Origin: Glandiceps talaboti | Lineage: Eukaryota > Hemichordata > Enteropneusta > Spengelidae | NCBI RefSeq assembly: GCF_964340395.1 | Contig: NC_135549.1 | Location: 23,057,342-23,121,341, forward strand | Direction: 5' to 3' | Length of the DNA stretch: 64,000 bases | Part shown: positions 38,747-51,107 of the stretch, piece after piece | How positions within the stretch are numbered: the first letter of the stretch is position 1 | Layout of the letters: each line of letters begins with the position of its first letter | Translations under genes and position numbers: made by a program | Notes under the pieces: generated by a model | Databases searched by the model: none | What the model was told of the DNA's origin: nothing | The model's input: the letters and a program-made list of their open reading frames with translations, nothing else

Positions 38747-38968
38747 CTGATACTCATTATAAAAGTCTCCAGGAGCTTGTAGGAATTTGTTTATGACATA
38801 CATCAAGTGTGATGTGTAAAAGTACCTAACATGAATTGATCTGATCACAGCTAATATACATAGTGCTAGATTATGTCCTTGATCCAGTGTACCACCATGT
38901 GACCTCACTATGACCTCAATGAACTCAAGGTTATCTTGTAGGTCCTCATAGTCAGCAGCGTGGTATGA
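38747..38968 (-). CDS. Unrecognised minus-strand gene, exon c
   Basis: Acceptor agtgcag ends at 38969; donor GTGAAA starts at 38746 after CAG. It has 74 codons, phase 0 at both ends, following exon b in phase. The peptide SYHAADYEDLQDNLEFIEVI, VRSHGGTLDQGHNLALCILA, VIRSIHVRYFYTSHLMYVIN, KFLQAPGDFYNEYQ has the heptad-like hydrophobic pattern of packed helices (armadillo/HEAT-like proteins look similar). This is the most protein-like open segment outside IQSEC. The family is unknown to me. Confidence 0.5.
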
Positions 38969-39484
38969 CTGCACTATATATATACTTGTAGTTGTATATA
39001 TGATGGATTTATATCAATACTTGGCAGAGTTTGTTTTCAACAAATATACAATGTGTTGTCGACAGATTAATTCCTCTAAGTGGGAGGCCATGTGATGAGA
39101 TACAGTCAACTTGTACTACTGTGTAAATCGCCCAATGCATAATTTGTATAGGAACAATCAATGAGTTACAGTATCGGAATTCTTATTCTTATGGATCAAC
39201 TCAATTGTAAATATTGAGAAGAAAACGATGAATCATTTATTTTACCATATGACTCTATGCATTGCTATTTTTTGCTGCATGACAAATATTACAATCGGTA
39301 AGTGTTTTATTTTTTCACTGAAGGTTAGCTATCTATCTCACATTTTCAGTATCTGACTACTGGTATAAGAATACTTGAACTTTGTGCAGGGCTAAAGTGC
39401 ATGAGAGCTGTCTGCCTTTCAGTGGAGATAAGATTAAGAGAATACTTCATACTAATGATACATACATATGATATATAAGATTAC

Positions 39485-39750
39485 TTTGAAAATGAGGAAA
39501 TGGAAACTGTGCCTTGGCATATAAAGCATATAACACTCAGCATATCTCTTGTTCAGTTCCTGTGCACTGTCGCCAGAAGAAAGATGTTTGTTTTCATTCA
39601 TCAACTTTGCCACGAGATTTTGACAGTTGTCTTTGACCCACACAACGTAAGGTTGAATGAAATCCCAGGAGATACGCAGGAAAGGATATCTGGTAGAGCA
39701 TTGTAGAATTGTTTTACGTATAACAGGAAGAGAGGTAGCCAGGTAGTAAT
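39485..39750 (-). CDS. Unrecognised minus-strand gene, exon b
   Basis: Acceptor caatatag ends at 39751; donor GTAATC starts at 39484. Two bases complete an Asn codon from exon a, then 88 codons in phase 0. The segment has no stop in a genome where random frames close quickly: YYLATSLPVIRKTILQCSTR, WDFIQPYVVWVKDNCQNLVA, then KLMNENKHLSSGDSAQELNK. It looks helical and globular, with no signal or transmembrane segment. The opposite-strand ORF at 39500-39706 is probably its shadow, although that alternative cannot be excluded by eye. Confidence 0.45.
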
Positions 39751-39890
39751 CTATATTGTATATAGAGGTAAGGATAGTATAGGAGTGCTATCCTCCATTG
39801 AATTGATAATACCATATTGGCACCCAGACTAGGGTTTTCTAGGCAAAGCTCATTGTAACTGAGACAGTCTTTTCCGTAATCTTGATCTAC

Positions 39891-40050
39891 TTGTTGTATC
39901 GTGACTCAGATTGTCTCTTTTGCCATGTATGTTGAGATGTGATGCCATGGATAGCACGATACACTTATCTTTTCCATCCCTTGGTAAGGTTTTGGGAGAT
40001 TGCAACTGACTAGATAGACTATATTTACATCTCTCAAAGAGGTAACTAGA
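39891..40050 (-). CDS. Unrecognised minus-strand gene, exon a
   Basis: On the minus strand an acceptor (gttattgcag) ends at 40051 and a donor GTAGAT starts at 39890. Between them are 53 open codons and one base (phase 0 in, phase 1 out). The peptide is SSYLFERCKYSLSSQLQSPK then TLPRDGKDKCIVLSMASHLN, with balanced amino-acid use unlike the repeat-derived frames around it. I do not recognise the family. Evidence is the open frame, splice consensus and phase agreement with the next segment; the pyrimidine tract is weak. Upstream exons are not securely found. Confidence 0.42.
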
Positions 40051-43000
40051 CTGCAATAACCTCATACACTGCTACAAGAATTATACCAAGTGACACATCA
40101 TTAGAAATTTCTTTTAGCGCCAGTAATCAAATCACATGTACATAAGTGTAGTGACCATAAAGAGAACCTACCCTGTACTTTGACAGTGGCCGACTGAATC
40201 AAGGTCTATACTTTATTCATTGCATGTTTAATTCATTGAATGTTTGACAAATTACAACTATTGTTTTATTCCCAGAATGTTTTATTCATTACATACATGT
40301 AATTATTGTATACTGGAATGCCATTAACCATTGTCTTTTCGCCAAATTCCAAAGTTGAATATCAACTGACACATATAGTTCTATGTACAGTACTGTGTGA
40401 TGTCTTGGAGTGTACGTGAGCAGTGAGGTAATGGTATCCTGTGAAAGTTACATTGTTGAGTATTGGAGCGTGAAGTCAAGATAAAAATTATGATTTGTGA
40501 CTGCACTGTTGGGTAAGGTAATCTAGGTAGAAAGCCTGATTTAGTGCTTAATGTAGGAAAGGCTATTTGATTGAGGCAATTGCTTTGTGGTTTAGCTATT
40601 ATTTCCTGCTTTTCAGCATGCCAACTTTGAGGACTGGAACACGTGGTGTATTGTAATCTTTGGCATTTTTTCTGCCCTTTTTTTGCTGATCTCTCCTTTT
40701 TACTTGAATTAGACTCAGTGAAAATGTTTTTATGTGATGATATTATGCTTTTATACTTACATGTATTTAGACTGTAAGATATGTCATGTTGTTCAGCCCT
40801 ATGAGTGCTGGATACGTCATGTTGTTCAGCCCTATGAGTGCTGGCTGAGAGTGGCATGAATGTCTGTATCCTTACAGACTAGTACTTGTTCTAAAATGTT
40901 ATCGAAACCAATCCATAATTTAATAGGTACGGTCAATATTACAATGAAATTTCTCTTGACCTTAACATGTTCATCTGAATATTCAAATATTCATTTTCAT
41001 AATGCGGGTACATTATTATTAGAATTGGCAAGGTTTAGTACTGTATAAGTATATTGTAAAGATGAAAAATTAGGAGCCCCCCCCCATTAAACTGTGCAGA
41101 TGCATTCCTTGGTTGTATATCTCTTTAATGCAGATTCTCTCCCTTAAAAAAAATGCTTATTTAAAATTTCACAAGGGATGGTTTTGGGATGGAAATCAAT
41201 GCAACCATTTCCTGTATGCCGATTACTGAATATGAATATGAAATCATATTTGACTAGTCTGTGCAAATGTAAATGGCTGAATAGTGTGTACTCAGGGATT
41301 GCTGTCACATGTTAGAGATTATGCTGACTTTACATGCTGTATGCTGTGAGTGGCCTTGTCACAGCATAGCTTAGCTGTTACTCTGTGTATATCAGACTTG
41401 TCAGTGATTTTGACTGTACTGTTATGATAAACTTGGTTACATCTAGCACTAGCAGAAGTATTGAAATAAGGAACTGAAAACTGGTGGTAAATGTACATGT
41501 TACAGGTTGGTAATAGGTGGAATCTACCTGAGTTTTGTCTAGGTGTTATATTTGAGCTTAATTATAGGGAAGTATACAGTGTATATGTATATGTATGTCA
41601 GTCACCTGACTTCCCCTCCCTGTTATAAATGTACATCATGTAAATACTGACAGAGTGAAGAGCAGCTGATCTCTGTACCGGTATGAGTACCATCATGTTC
41701 TAAAGGGATATCAGTGACATGTTAGCGTAGAATCCAGGTGATTGGGGATTTTTGAATTTTAATTTCCCCATCATCGTTGGGGAAATTGCAAATTCAGAAC
41801 CCCAATATGTATGAATTCCAGGCTAGTGACATGTACACGCTTCCAATCAAAGGTACGCCAGGTCACTGTAAATCCTATGTTCTTTCCCATACACTGATAT
41901 TATCTAGTCTAGTCCCTATACGGTATCGTTGTGATTTACACCTCCATTCATCGTTGTTTACGTAGTTAGAGACCACATTGACATCCAGACTAATATTATC
42001 ATATACCCAGAGATCTCTGTACAGGTATTAGTACCAACATGTTCTGGAGGGATATCGGTTACATGTAATCGTTTCCACTCCCACATGGTATCAAAGGTAC
42101 GTCAGGTCAATGTAAAACCTGTTCTTTCCATACCTTACATTACATGTATTACATCATAATACTAAAATAGAGATTTATTAATCCATAGATTATCAATCAT
42201 GTGGTTGGAATGATGTTATCATGTTATTGGAACAATGTACTAGCTAGCTAGCTACCTGACCTATATGAAGAACAACACACTTTGGAGTTTGATCAAGAGC
42301 TATTTTTTTTCCGCCCAGTTTCTGCATCATTTATTATTAGAACAATGTAAATTTACTAGACTATAACCTGATGGTCACAGCTTGATGGCCGCCACACATT
42401 GGAATTTAAGCAACACAATATATATGTGTGTGACTTGCACACCTAGGAGAAAGTATAAACACTGATACTATAGATAACCTTGATGTAACAGTGTCGGTAT
42501 AGTTAAAAGGAGACAAACCATGAAAGGTAATTTGTATCTTTTAAGAGACATTTCATTTGATATAACCAATGGATTATTTGATGAAGACGTCACAAGGTCA
42601 TGCAAAGTATCATTGTGGCATTCATAACACTGTCACTGTCATTGGTTTGAATGGAGTGAAAGCTACCCAAGTTTTGTAGGCTTTGAATTGGAGTTTACCT
42701 CCTAAAACGATGGTGGGATGTGTCAGTATAAATACATGTGTGTCAAATATGGTCATTGTATCGATGTCAAAAAATGTGTACACCTACCTTTATTACAGGG
42801 GTGTATCTGAATATGTATTGTCTTGCTTGCAGACAGAGTAATACATTTGGGACTAGATTCTGACATTGTCCCAGGTCAGACTGAAGTCCTGACTTATTTG
42901 GGTCTAGATTCTGACATTGTCACATGTCAGACTGAAATCCTGACTTACTCTGTCTGTACACAGGATAAATTTAATGATGAATTTAATCAAACCACGACAC

Positions 43001-43590
43001 AAAATTATGTTTATGTTATTTCAAATCATCCTAACATGTTTTTATTTATTTGTTTTCATTCCAATTCATCAGAATCAGGAATACTTTATTCATTCCACTA
43101 CTAAGGAAAAATTAAAATGATACTTCACACAGATAAAAACACAAAACAGAATGTAAAAACCAAAACTACATACAGTATGTGTAGGCAGGTAGGGCAATAT
43201 GTGTTTGTGTATGTTTACTGTGCAATATAAAACATAGTGATTTGGCAATGATTTATTTTCAAAGTGTTGGTATATCTGTTTGTATTGAGGTGGGGTTTCC
43301 CCTTGTACATGTATATGCATGTGTACTTGACAAATGTTGTATCCATAGCCTTGACTTTGAGTCTGAAGGAGTGTGTATTGACATAAAATGATTGGTTAAT
43401 AGTGATATCCTTGTTTCTGTGGAAAACTATAAGATTCATGGAAATTGCCCTCTGGTGACTCTTCAGTGTGTATTCATTCACTTCCTGACTACATAATGGT
43501 GTTATACAATAAGCCAGGTAAACTCCCAACCCAAGTCATGTGATTTGACTGATTGTATACACACAGTAGATTGTCAGTGACAGTGTAACA
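40051..43590. other. No confirmed gene; open minus-strand frames and small duplications
   Basis: A 158-codon minus-strand frame (40381-40857) has Lys/Ser-rich content and a GTAAGT at about 40756-40761, but no convincing exon boundaries. It includes a 2 x 32-base direct repeat (about 40778-40850). A ~130-base segment near 41640-41740 with GGTACGCCAGGTCACTGTAA (41850s) recurs at 42008-42135. Another 60-base duplication (TAGATTCTGACATTGTC) lies at 42850-42950. A 104-codon minus frame at 43215-43529 looks protein-like but has no clear splice sites. Confidence 0.35.
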
Positions 43591-43606
43591 CATGTGTGAT
43601 GTGACC

Positions 43607-43692
43607 ATGGAGGCACCTAGTCGGCAATCTTATGTACTTGTATGTACCTTAATATGGTCAGTATTGGCATTTCCATTATTCTTATTTGTGAG
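43607..43692 (+). CDS. Candidate short first exon encoding a hydrophobic N-terminus (speculative)
   Basis: ATG at 43607 in a good start context (gaccATGG; an in-frame ATG also at 43592) opens 28 codons: MEAPSRQSYV, then an 18-residue hydrophobic stretch LVCTLIWSVLAFPLFLFV. It ends with two bases at a donor GTATGA (43693). This looks like a signal peptide or anchor. The phase-2 end is compatible with the IQSEC acceptor at 51536, but IQSEC proteins are not secreted, so it could equally be a chance ORF or another gene. A GTAT microsatellite begins about 50 bases downstream. Confidence 0.15.
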
Positions 43693-43743
43693 GTATGAAA
43701 CTAGGTGTTTGTTGTTATATAGTCTAGTTAAATATGATATTCA

Positions 43744-43986
43744 TGTATGTGTGCGTGTGTGTGCATGTGTATGTATGTATGTATGTATGTATGTATGTAT
43801 GTATGTATGTATGTATGTATGTATGTACGTACGTACGTACGTACGTACGTACATACGTACGTACGTACGTATGTATGTATGTGTGCATGTGTATGTATGT
43901 ATGTATGTATGTATGTATGTATGTATGTATGTATGTATGTATGTATGTATGTATGTATGTATGCATGTATGTATGTATGTATGTAT
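43744..43986. repeat. (GTAT)n/(GTAC)n microsatellite
   Basis: About 240 bases of tetranucleotides, ATGT with a central ACGT block at 43826-43870. All open frames here are artefacts. Confidence 0.97.
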
Positions 43987-44397
43987 ACTACTGTATGACT
44001 GTGTTTAGTTGCCTCCTGGCTGCATTGATGTACACATACATATGTACCTTTAGTTAGTATTTTCATGTTATATCATTAGTGGCACAGCTGTCCACAACAT
44101 ACAGTATACATGTAGCCATGTGTTATACAGTATATTCTCTGTACAGACAAATATGTATGTGTTCATAACTTCATATAATATTGGTTGCCTTCTGTTTGTG
44201 TGTATATCTATATATTGATGTAGTCATCCAACTTTCCTGCCATGTGTATACATGTACTAGAATGGTCAGAATGACAAATTGTCATATCCTTGATTCCTCT
44301 GAGGAGATGTTTGTAGTTCCTTGGAAGAAGTGTGTCAGACTGATATAAAAATATACATAATTTATTTACTTGAATGGACATTTAATATTCAGAGTTG
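43987..44397. other. Non-coding, no gene seen
   Basis: Nothing supportable between the two microsatellites. Confidence 0.5.
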
Positions 44398-44398
44398 C

Positions 44399-44453
<55 letters not shown>

Positions 44454-44482
44454 GTCTTTGTCTCTGTCTCTGTCTCTGTCTG
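44398..44482. repeat. (CTGT)n microsatellite
   Basis: CTGT repeats passing into CTCTGT repeats. Confidence 0.95.
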
Positions 44483-44935
44483 TACTTCTGAATACCTCAC
44501 CAAATGTGAAAATCGAGGCACCTTTCACCTAATTTCCTTCCCTTAATAGAACTCTGTTACAAGGGTTCCCAAACTTTAGTGAAAACATTGTCAGGCAAAT
44601 GATAAAGAGAGACTTTAGTCTTTAGTACACTACTTGTAAACTCAGGGGTTAATTAAACCCAGTAAAGTGTACCCTGTATTAGTTGTATACAGAAATACTA
44701 TATGGCTCTGTGCTTTTCAGTTGGTCACATCAACAGGATGTGTTTAAGCCAACTACATGTTGTACAGGGGGTAGCTTTGTGTTGCTTTCATTGTGTAGTA
44801 ACTGATTATGTACAAGTTTTCAGTATGTATGGTGTCTCTGTCTGCCTTCAAGTAATGTCCAATCTTTCACAAATTGCTTTCAAGTGGAGGGAAGATCTGA
44901 ATTAATGTTTTAGTGGTTTTCTAAATGTAACTAGT

Positions 44936-45304
44936 CTAGTTCCTATATGATGTGTTACGATTGCTGTGATCATTTCCACTCACGAATAGGGAAAGTCGTT
45001 ATTCTAGCACAGAAATCTGTGCTACCACCGCTGGGTGAAGGGGGTAGATGATGCATGTCAGTAGTAATCCATCACAAATTAACAGGCAGTTGCAATTAGG
45101 TAGTTCCTTTTAGACAATTGCTCATTACCAGCGAACTCCGCCTCTCCAGTCTGAAACTAAATCACGTGGGGACACGATAACATGATCATCATGTTTACAT
45201 GAACGCAGTTGGGGGTAGCACAGATTTTTGGGCTAGAATAACGACTTTCACTATACGTGAGTGGAGATGATCGTAGTAATCGTAACACGTCGTATAGAAA
45301 CTAG
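44936..45304. mobile_element. MITE with ~100-bp TIRs and CTAG ends (best copy)
   Basis: Left end CTAGTTCCTATATGATGTGT, TACGATTGCTGTGATCATTT, CCACTCACGAATAGGGAAAG, TCGTTATTCTAGCACA. The right end on the other strand reads CTAGTTTCTATACGACGTGT, TACGATTACTACGATCATCT and so on. 369 bp, nothing coded. Related copies lie at 54974-55364 and 61613-61840. Confidence 0.88.
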
Positions 45305-46240
45305 GCCACTCTGTAACTGTAGTCCATTGGTTAGCAACTCAGAATATGAACACAAACTGACTGTTCAGTGTGATCGCCCATGGAAGTATGGATTGACAAA
45401 ATCGATCTAGGTGTTGGTCACTTCACTTTGTAAACCATCTAAGCCAATCTGACATGCCACTGATAGACTGCACTTTCTTGTGGCTTACCAAAATTTGATG
45501 TGACTTGCAAGAAAGCATATTTTTTCATAATTTGTAAATTTTTCCTCTGAAACAAAGTTTTGTTTTGGTATCCCTTCATGTAGTTACTGGCTAGGTTTCC
45601 ATAGCAATGGGACCTCAAGGCATAACTATGTATTTGAATTGGATGCCTGTTGTGCTTTAAAAAATCCAAGTCTTATTATCATGTTTTTAATTAATATAAA
45701 TTGTCAAGAATTGATAAAATATTCTAAAGATAAAATATATCATCAGATTGCTTAAAATGTGCTCTTTTTTTTGCTTTTTTTTTCAAAAGATACTCGTAGA
45801 ATGATAGAAACTGTCATAATATGATGGCTATTTCAATCATATTGTTTACTTTGAAAATTGAATATATAGTTAGTTCCCTGTGGAAACATAGAGACACTCT
45901 GAAAACCCTGGCGTACTCCATTCATCGTGCTGGTGATTACTTGATGCAATATTTTACTATTTGATTATACAATTTTAGGAGATCTCTTAGGAACTGTGTA
46001 ATCTCCTGTGTTGAATAAAGGCAGTATAAAGACTAGGTAGAATCCATTAAAAAATACTCACATTGTACCAGTCTTGAACAGATGGTACGTGAACATTAGC
46101 GTAGTCACAAAGGAATATGTCTGTTTCGTGATAAATACAATATTTTGTCATTTTGTGAGATTAAAGCTTATCACGTTAGGTCATAGTATTCTTTGTGTCA
46201 GCCTGCTAGAACTAGTTTAATGGTGTAGCGGTCATCAGTG
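45305..46240. other. Non-coding, no gene seen
   Basis: A minus-strand frame at 45439-45669 contains a GTAAGC donor-like site (about 45488-45493) but cannot be tied to the exon chain at 36-40 kb. Confidence 0.4.
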
Positions 46241-46560
46241 GTCATTCTGTCAACTCTAGTGTTTGGGTTCAGAGATTATTATGTCAACTGTAGTGTTTGG
46301 GTTCAGAGGTCATTCTGTCAACTCCAGTGTTTGGGTTCAGAGGTCATTCTGTCAACTCCAGTGTTTGGGTTCAGAGGTCATTCTGTCAACTCTAGTGTTT
46401 GGGTTCAGAGGTCATTCTGTCAACTCTAGTGTTTGGGTTCAGAGGTCATTCTGTCAACTCTAGTGTTTGGGTTCAGAGGTCATTCTGTCAACTCTAGTGT
46501 TTGGGTACAGAGGTCATCCTGTCAGTTCCAATGTTGGGGTTCAGGTCAGCTCTTAATGTT
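46241..46560. repeat. 34-bp minisatellite, ~9 units
   Basis: Unit GGTCATTCTGTCAACTCTAG, TGTTTGGGTTCAGA. Few mismatches except in the first and last units. Open frames across it are artefacts. Confidence 0.95.
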
Positions 46561-49500
46561 TGGGTTTAAAGATCACCTGGTTGTGTGTGGGTTTGGTGAT
46601 GTGTAGACTATATTTTGCCCAGTGTAAATTTCTGCAAACAGTGATGTATAAATGGTGATGTGGACAGAATCTAGATAGGCATCAGAACAACTACTAGGGT
46701 TAAAAATTCCTAAATTTTCGTGTTGAACTCTGCTAACTGCTTGAGGTGGTAAGTAAACCATTTCATCTTGGTAAATGAGTATTGAATTTGATTGGCAGTT
46801 ACTGTAGTTTGGATTAAAGATAGGATTACAAGACAAATCTTGAACTGAGGAGACTCGGGTAGAGTGATTGTGTGGTCGTTGAAAATGTCAGCAAAACATA
46901 GCCTTCAGTGTTGTAGACAAAATAGCCATTCCTGATGGATTCCAAGATGATTAGGTGAAAGGTTAGATATGTGGTGAGGGTGAAATAAGAGTCTAAAGTC
47001 ATTGTAATTTGGCCCTTAGGTAAATATGCTCAATTCAGATGCTGTAATGATGTTATATACCCGGCATGGCCTAAATTGCCACTAGCTATCCTCATTTCTT
47101 AAATAGAAGGGGAGATGAACTAGAAGGGGAGATGAAAACAATTCAGAACATCTCAATTGATTTTTAATAGCAATCTCTGTATCAGTTCTACTGGTTGAAT
47201 TGTACCATATCATGTTTCCTTTAATTTAATATATTCAGCAAACCACTTAAAAGTTATGTTCGTATAAACTCAGTGCACATTTTAATTTGTCTGGGCATAA
47301 CTATGGTATGTGCACATGTAGGATAGGATGAGGAGGGTGTATAAGAATGTTGGGATATGAGGAGGAGGGGGGGGGGGCATATTCATTAAAACAGCCAAAA
47401 CATGTGGAATATAGTGACTGACAGTTATAATCCTGTGAAATGTCTTTCAGGTGAAGGAATGAATAGATATTGAAGACACATAATTATATTTAGTCTGTGT
47501 TATACTAAATTGTACATTCATGCAAAAGTAATAGTCACTATTCTCCTCTCTTCTCCCCTTCTTTTAATACCCAAAACTACTAAAGGCCTACTTGGGATTA
47601 CAATTAAAATCTGTATGAAAAATGGAGCTATAGAAAACATTAGTCCACAACAAACAAATGATCCCATCTAATTAAAACATAGGAAGATGAATTAAGATTC
47701 AGGATAAAAATACATACAGCGTAAAACATCTGCTATGGAAATTACACAATGTTTTAAATGTCACTTTGTAAAGAGCCATCATGTCAGTGATTGAATATGT
47801 CAAATGATTTGATATGAATAGATCAGCTAGCTAACCTTCACACATTACTGATATACTATAGTGACTATATTTCATTTGTACATTCATACGTTCAGCTCTA
47901 TAAAACTTCTATTGCGTACATTGTAAAGGTCACAGTGAATTGGGTTATGATTACCAAACGCCTTGACAGCCAGCACTTTCTATTTGCTGATATTAATAAA
48001 CATCAGACAGCAGTCAAAATTAGTATGGTGTCATTGTAAAGGTATTACATGTATAAGACTAGATTGACTATCAATACAGTGGCATATAGGGATTGTGTGT
48101 ACTACTAAAGTACACACGTCATCCATATTGATATGTGGCATCATATCCCTTACAGATCTGCCGGTAATTGCTTTCGATTGTCTAGTTACTCTTTTGTATT
48201 TTCTGAATTTGTGGGATAATGTCATCACATTTTGAGTCCAGAGTGACGAAGCAAAGGATGTAACTATTCATGGTCGTCAAGATTATTTTCTTGTCCTTTT
48301 TTTTTGAAGTTGTGCAATATTTAGAACCAAGTGTTACATTGTAAGTGATAACATAGTATATAGCATGGTAAGTACATACTTCCTGATCAATTCTTATCCA
48401 TGGTTCCCAGTAGATGTAGTTATTTAGTATATCGGAAATGAGAAGGTTGAAGCCGAAGGGACTGATTCTGTGCAATATGTATGCGTAGGTATTCATTTAC
48501 TTGTAATATGGCATAGCGTTGTTAATTTGTTGGAAGGTTTTGTCTTGATTAAGTCTATTGGGTTAAGTAATTTCCTGAAGTATACATTGCAGTAGAACAG
48601 GACAGTGTGGATTTCTTGCTGTTAAAAGCTAGTGTTTATACCTGTCTGGTTTTTATATTCATCCATGAAGTGGTAAATTTATTGAATGATGTCGTGACTG
48701 AGAAGTCCTTTTATATTCAGTCTGTCCAAGGTAATAAGCATTCATTGCTCAATTCCCATTGTATTGTAATTTAGACCACTTTGTGTACTAGTGTCTATCC
48801 TTGAAGCAGACCTGTCAGTTTTCATTCAAATGTTTATAGTGAGGAAAACACTGGTTGTTTTGTAGCAGGTCGTATGATGAAGTTAGCTTAATATTGACAA
48901 AACACAGGTAGGAAAGGTGAATTGATTATCATGATGAAACTCTGTAGCGATTAGCATACTGTACATGTACATGTCTAGGAAAGTTAAACGTTTATCAAGA
49001 CAAAACATCACATTTATTTGTATATTATACGTAAAGGCTGGCTAAAATATCAAATCTCATGTGTAAGTATACATGATGGCTGGATTTCATTTTGTAAGTT
49101 ATTTATCGTTAGTTTTCATGCTGGCCAAGTATATTTTAGTTTTTACATGTACAGCTCCCCCATAGTATTCAGATGCATTTTAGATGTACATGTATTCCAT
49201 TAGACACACTTGTACCAAGAGTTGACCATACTATGATTTCACCATCATTTAGTAGTCTACTAGTGTATGCCTGGAAAAATACAGCTGCGCATGTTGGATT
49301 ACACTCAGGTGTATTTTTATCCCTCACACAGGAAATTTGGCCATGAGAATTATTGAAAGCAATTTACTGGTAGAGAATCATTTGAATACAGTAATAGCTG
49401 TTACATTTTATGTCATACAGGTGTTTCCTCTAAAGGTTGTAGTTTGATGTAATATTTCTTTGTGTTTTGTTTTTCACCCGTTCTGCAACTGCAATGTGAA

Positions 49501-49614
49501 TTACAGCTGGTAGTATTCTCTATTATTAGTTATGATAAATGTTACAATATGTAATTAGCAAATAATATACCATATGTTCACAGTATGCTGAGATGTATGT
49601 AATAGTAATAAGCC
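46561..49614. other. No confirmed gene
   Basis: A 104-codon minus-strand frame at 48182-48496 looks protein-like (LHRISPFGFNLLISDILNNY) and contains a GTATGT donor-like site near 48380. An overlapping minus frame ends at a GTAAGG near 48150. They could be exons of the minus-strand gene or an old retroelement, but boundaries cannot be fixed. A G run lies at 47368-47378. Confidence 0.3.
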
Positions 49615-49980
49615 AGAACCCCATGACGCGCAAATGCAAGTGTGGCGCTTTCGGGGTATTTGCACGAGTTACAGTGTTCAATGTGGCAGTACGCTCGTGA
49701 AAGTGCAGCAGGAAATACTGCAAGCACGAGTACAAATACTCCTGAGTACCCATACTTGAACTTACGCAGGATAGGGTTATTATTATCCAAAACAACAAAT
49801 TTCCGTAAAGATTACACTATGAGATCACATGCTGTTGTCTACAATGGATGATCGGGTCCTCATTTGCATATCATTTGCCTGCAGATATGCAATAATGTTT
49901 TGAGCATTGCGCTGCAGTGCAAATACCACTAGTATGCGCACACATCGGCGCAAGTCATCCCTGGTACATATGTAATAATA
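49615..49980 (+). mobile_element. ~370-bp dispersed element, copy B
   Basis: Homologous to 12996-13390 in the opposite orientation (see that entry for shared words). Starts CCAGAACCCCATGACGCGCA; the other end on the minus strand reads CCAGGGATGACTTGCGCCGA, a weak inverted repeat. Frames within it are artefacts. Confidence 0.75.
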
Positions 49981-51105
49981 TGAATATAGTAAGTTAGTGC
50001 TTAAAAAGTTTGACGATGAAATTAGACTGAGAATGAGATAAAAGACATACCTGCGTTGTCTTTGATTGCGTGCTTTCCATATTAGTAATATTTAATAACA
50101 TACGTACAACATTCACCCCAATACAGAAAATCTATTTGATAGTTTGTTGAATTTGAAATATGAAAGTGACATCTTGTTTGTTTCAGTATTAAGTAAGATA
50201 TAAATTAATGATCATACCAGATTGCTATGTATCCTTGAAATGATTGAGATGATTCATATCTATGTGATCTCTATATGATAACATTTCAGTCTTATAAACT
50301 TGTTGTGAAGTGATGAAGAATCTGTTGAGATGTATGTCTGAATCATGTAGATCAACCAGTTCAATATTTATTTATAACTGGCACCATGTTGTTGTTGTGA
50401 CTGGCATCATGTTGTCTTTATACATTTTTTTTTACAAAGGCAATGTGTTAATAATTTAAGAAAGACTATTTAAAAGGTTCAGCTCGATCAAAATAATCTA
50501 TTGCCCATTGTTGCAAACCACGACCATTTTACAGTACCGTTCTTAACGAGCCGGTCCGTACTTTTATTTCAAAGAAATAATAACTCTGGCTTGCAAGAAT
50601 GGTATTGCCGTGATCATTCAGTAGAGAGACGGTGTGTGTAGCTTTTACTTTTATAGAAAAGTGCAGTGTTGGATGAGGATGGAAAGTTTGGTGTGAAAAA
50701 CATTGTCTCGCAGAGCTATAAATAAGTTTGTTCTGAGCCAAAAAATTGTCCCATTCTAATCCTTATGGCTCCATTTATAAGCCAGTACTATAATCAGACT
50801 GTGGTTATTTTTAGGTGTGATAAATACTTGCCTTGTAGATCTAAATACCTATTTGATGGACATGTCTGAGACTATTATCTCCCTTTCTTCTAAACATGCC
50901 TCTTTAAATCATGGATCACTTTAAAGTTTTTTCTAGGAATCGATGTTGTTTAGTTTTAGATGTAGGAATGAAATGATGTTTCCTGTGATTACAGTACATA
51001 GGGTTCCAGGCTTTTGTCAAGTGTTACTTTCATTTTCCTGTGATTCATCACCATAGTGTTGTAAAGTATTATCAGTGCTCTGTGGGTTATTGACCTCTCT
51101 GGGGT
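49981..51105. other. Non-coding, no gene seen
   Basis: The block 50505-50750 is GC-richer and repeat-free, with TATAAATA on the plus strand at about 50718. It could be regulatory, but nothing is shown. Confidence 0.4.
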
Positions 51106-51107
51106 AG

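Noticed and set aside
39500-39706. Plus-strand 68-codon frame
   Set aside because: Overlaps minus-strand exon b, which is longer, has both splice sites and fits its neighbours in phase.
40381-40857. 158-codon minus-strand frame as an upstream exon
   Set aside because: No donor or acceptor that fits exon a in phase; it contains a direct duplication and Lys/Ser-rich sequence. Kept only as a note.
46238-46463. Two frames of 63 and 66 codons
   Set aside because: Translations of the 34-bp minisatellite.
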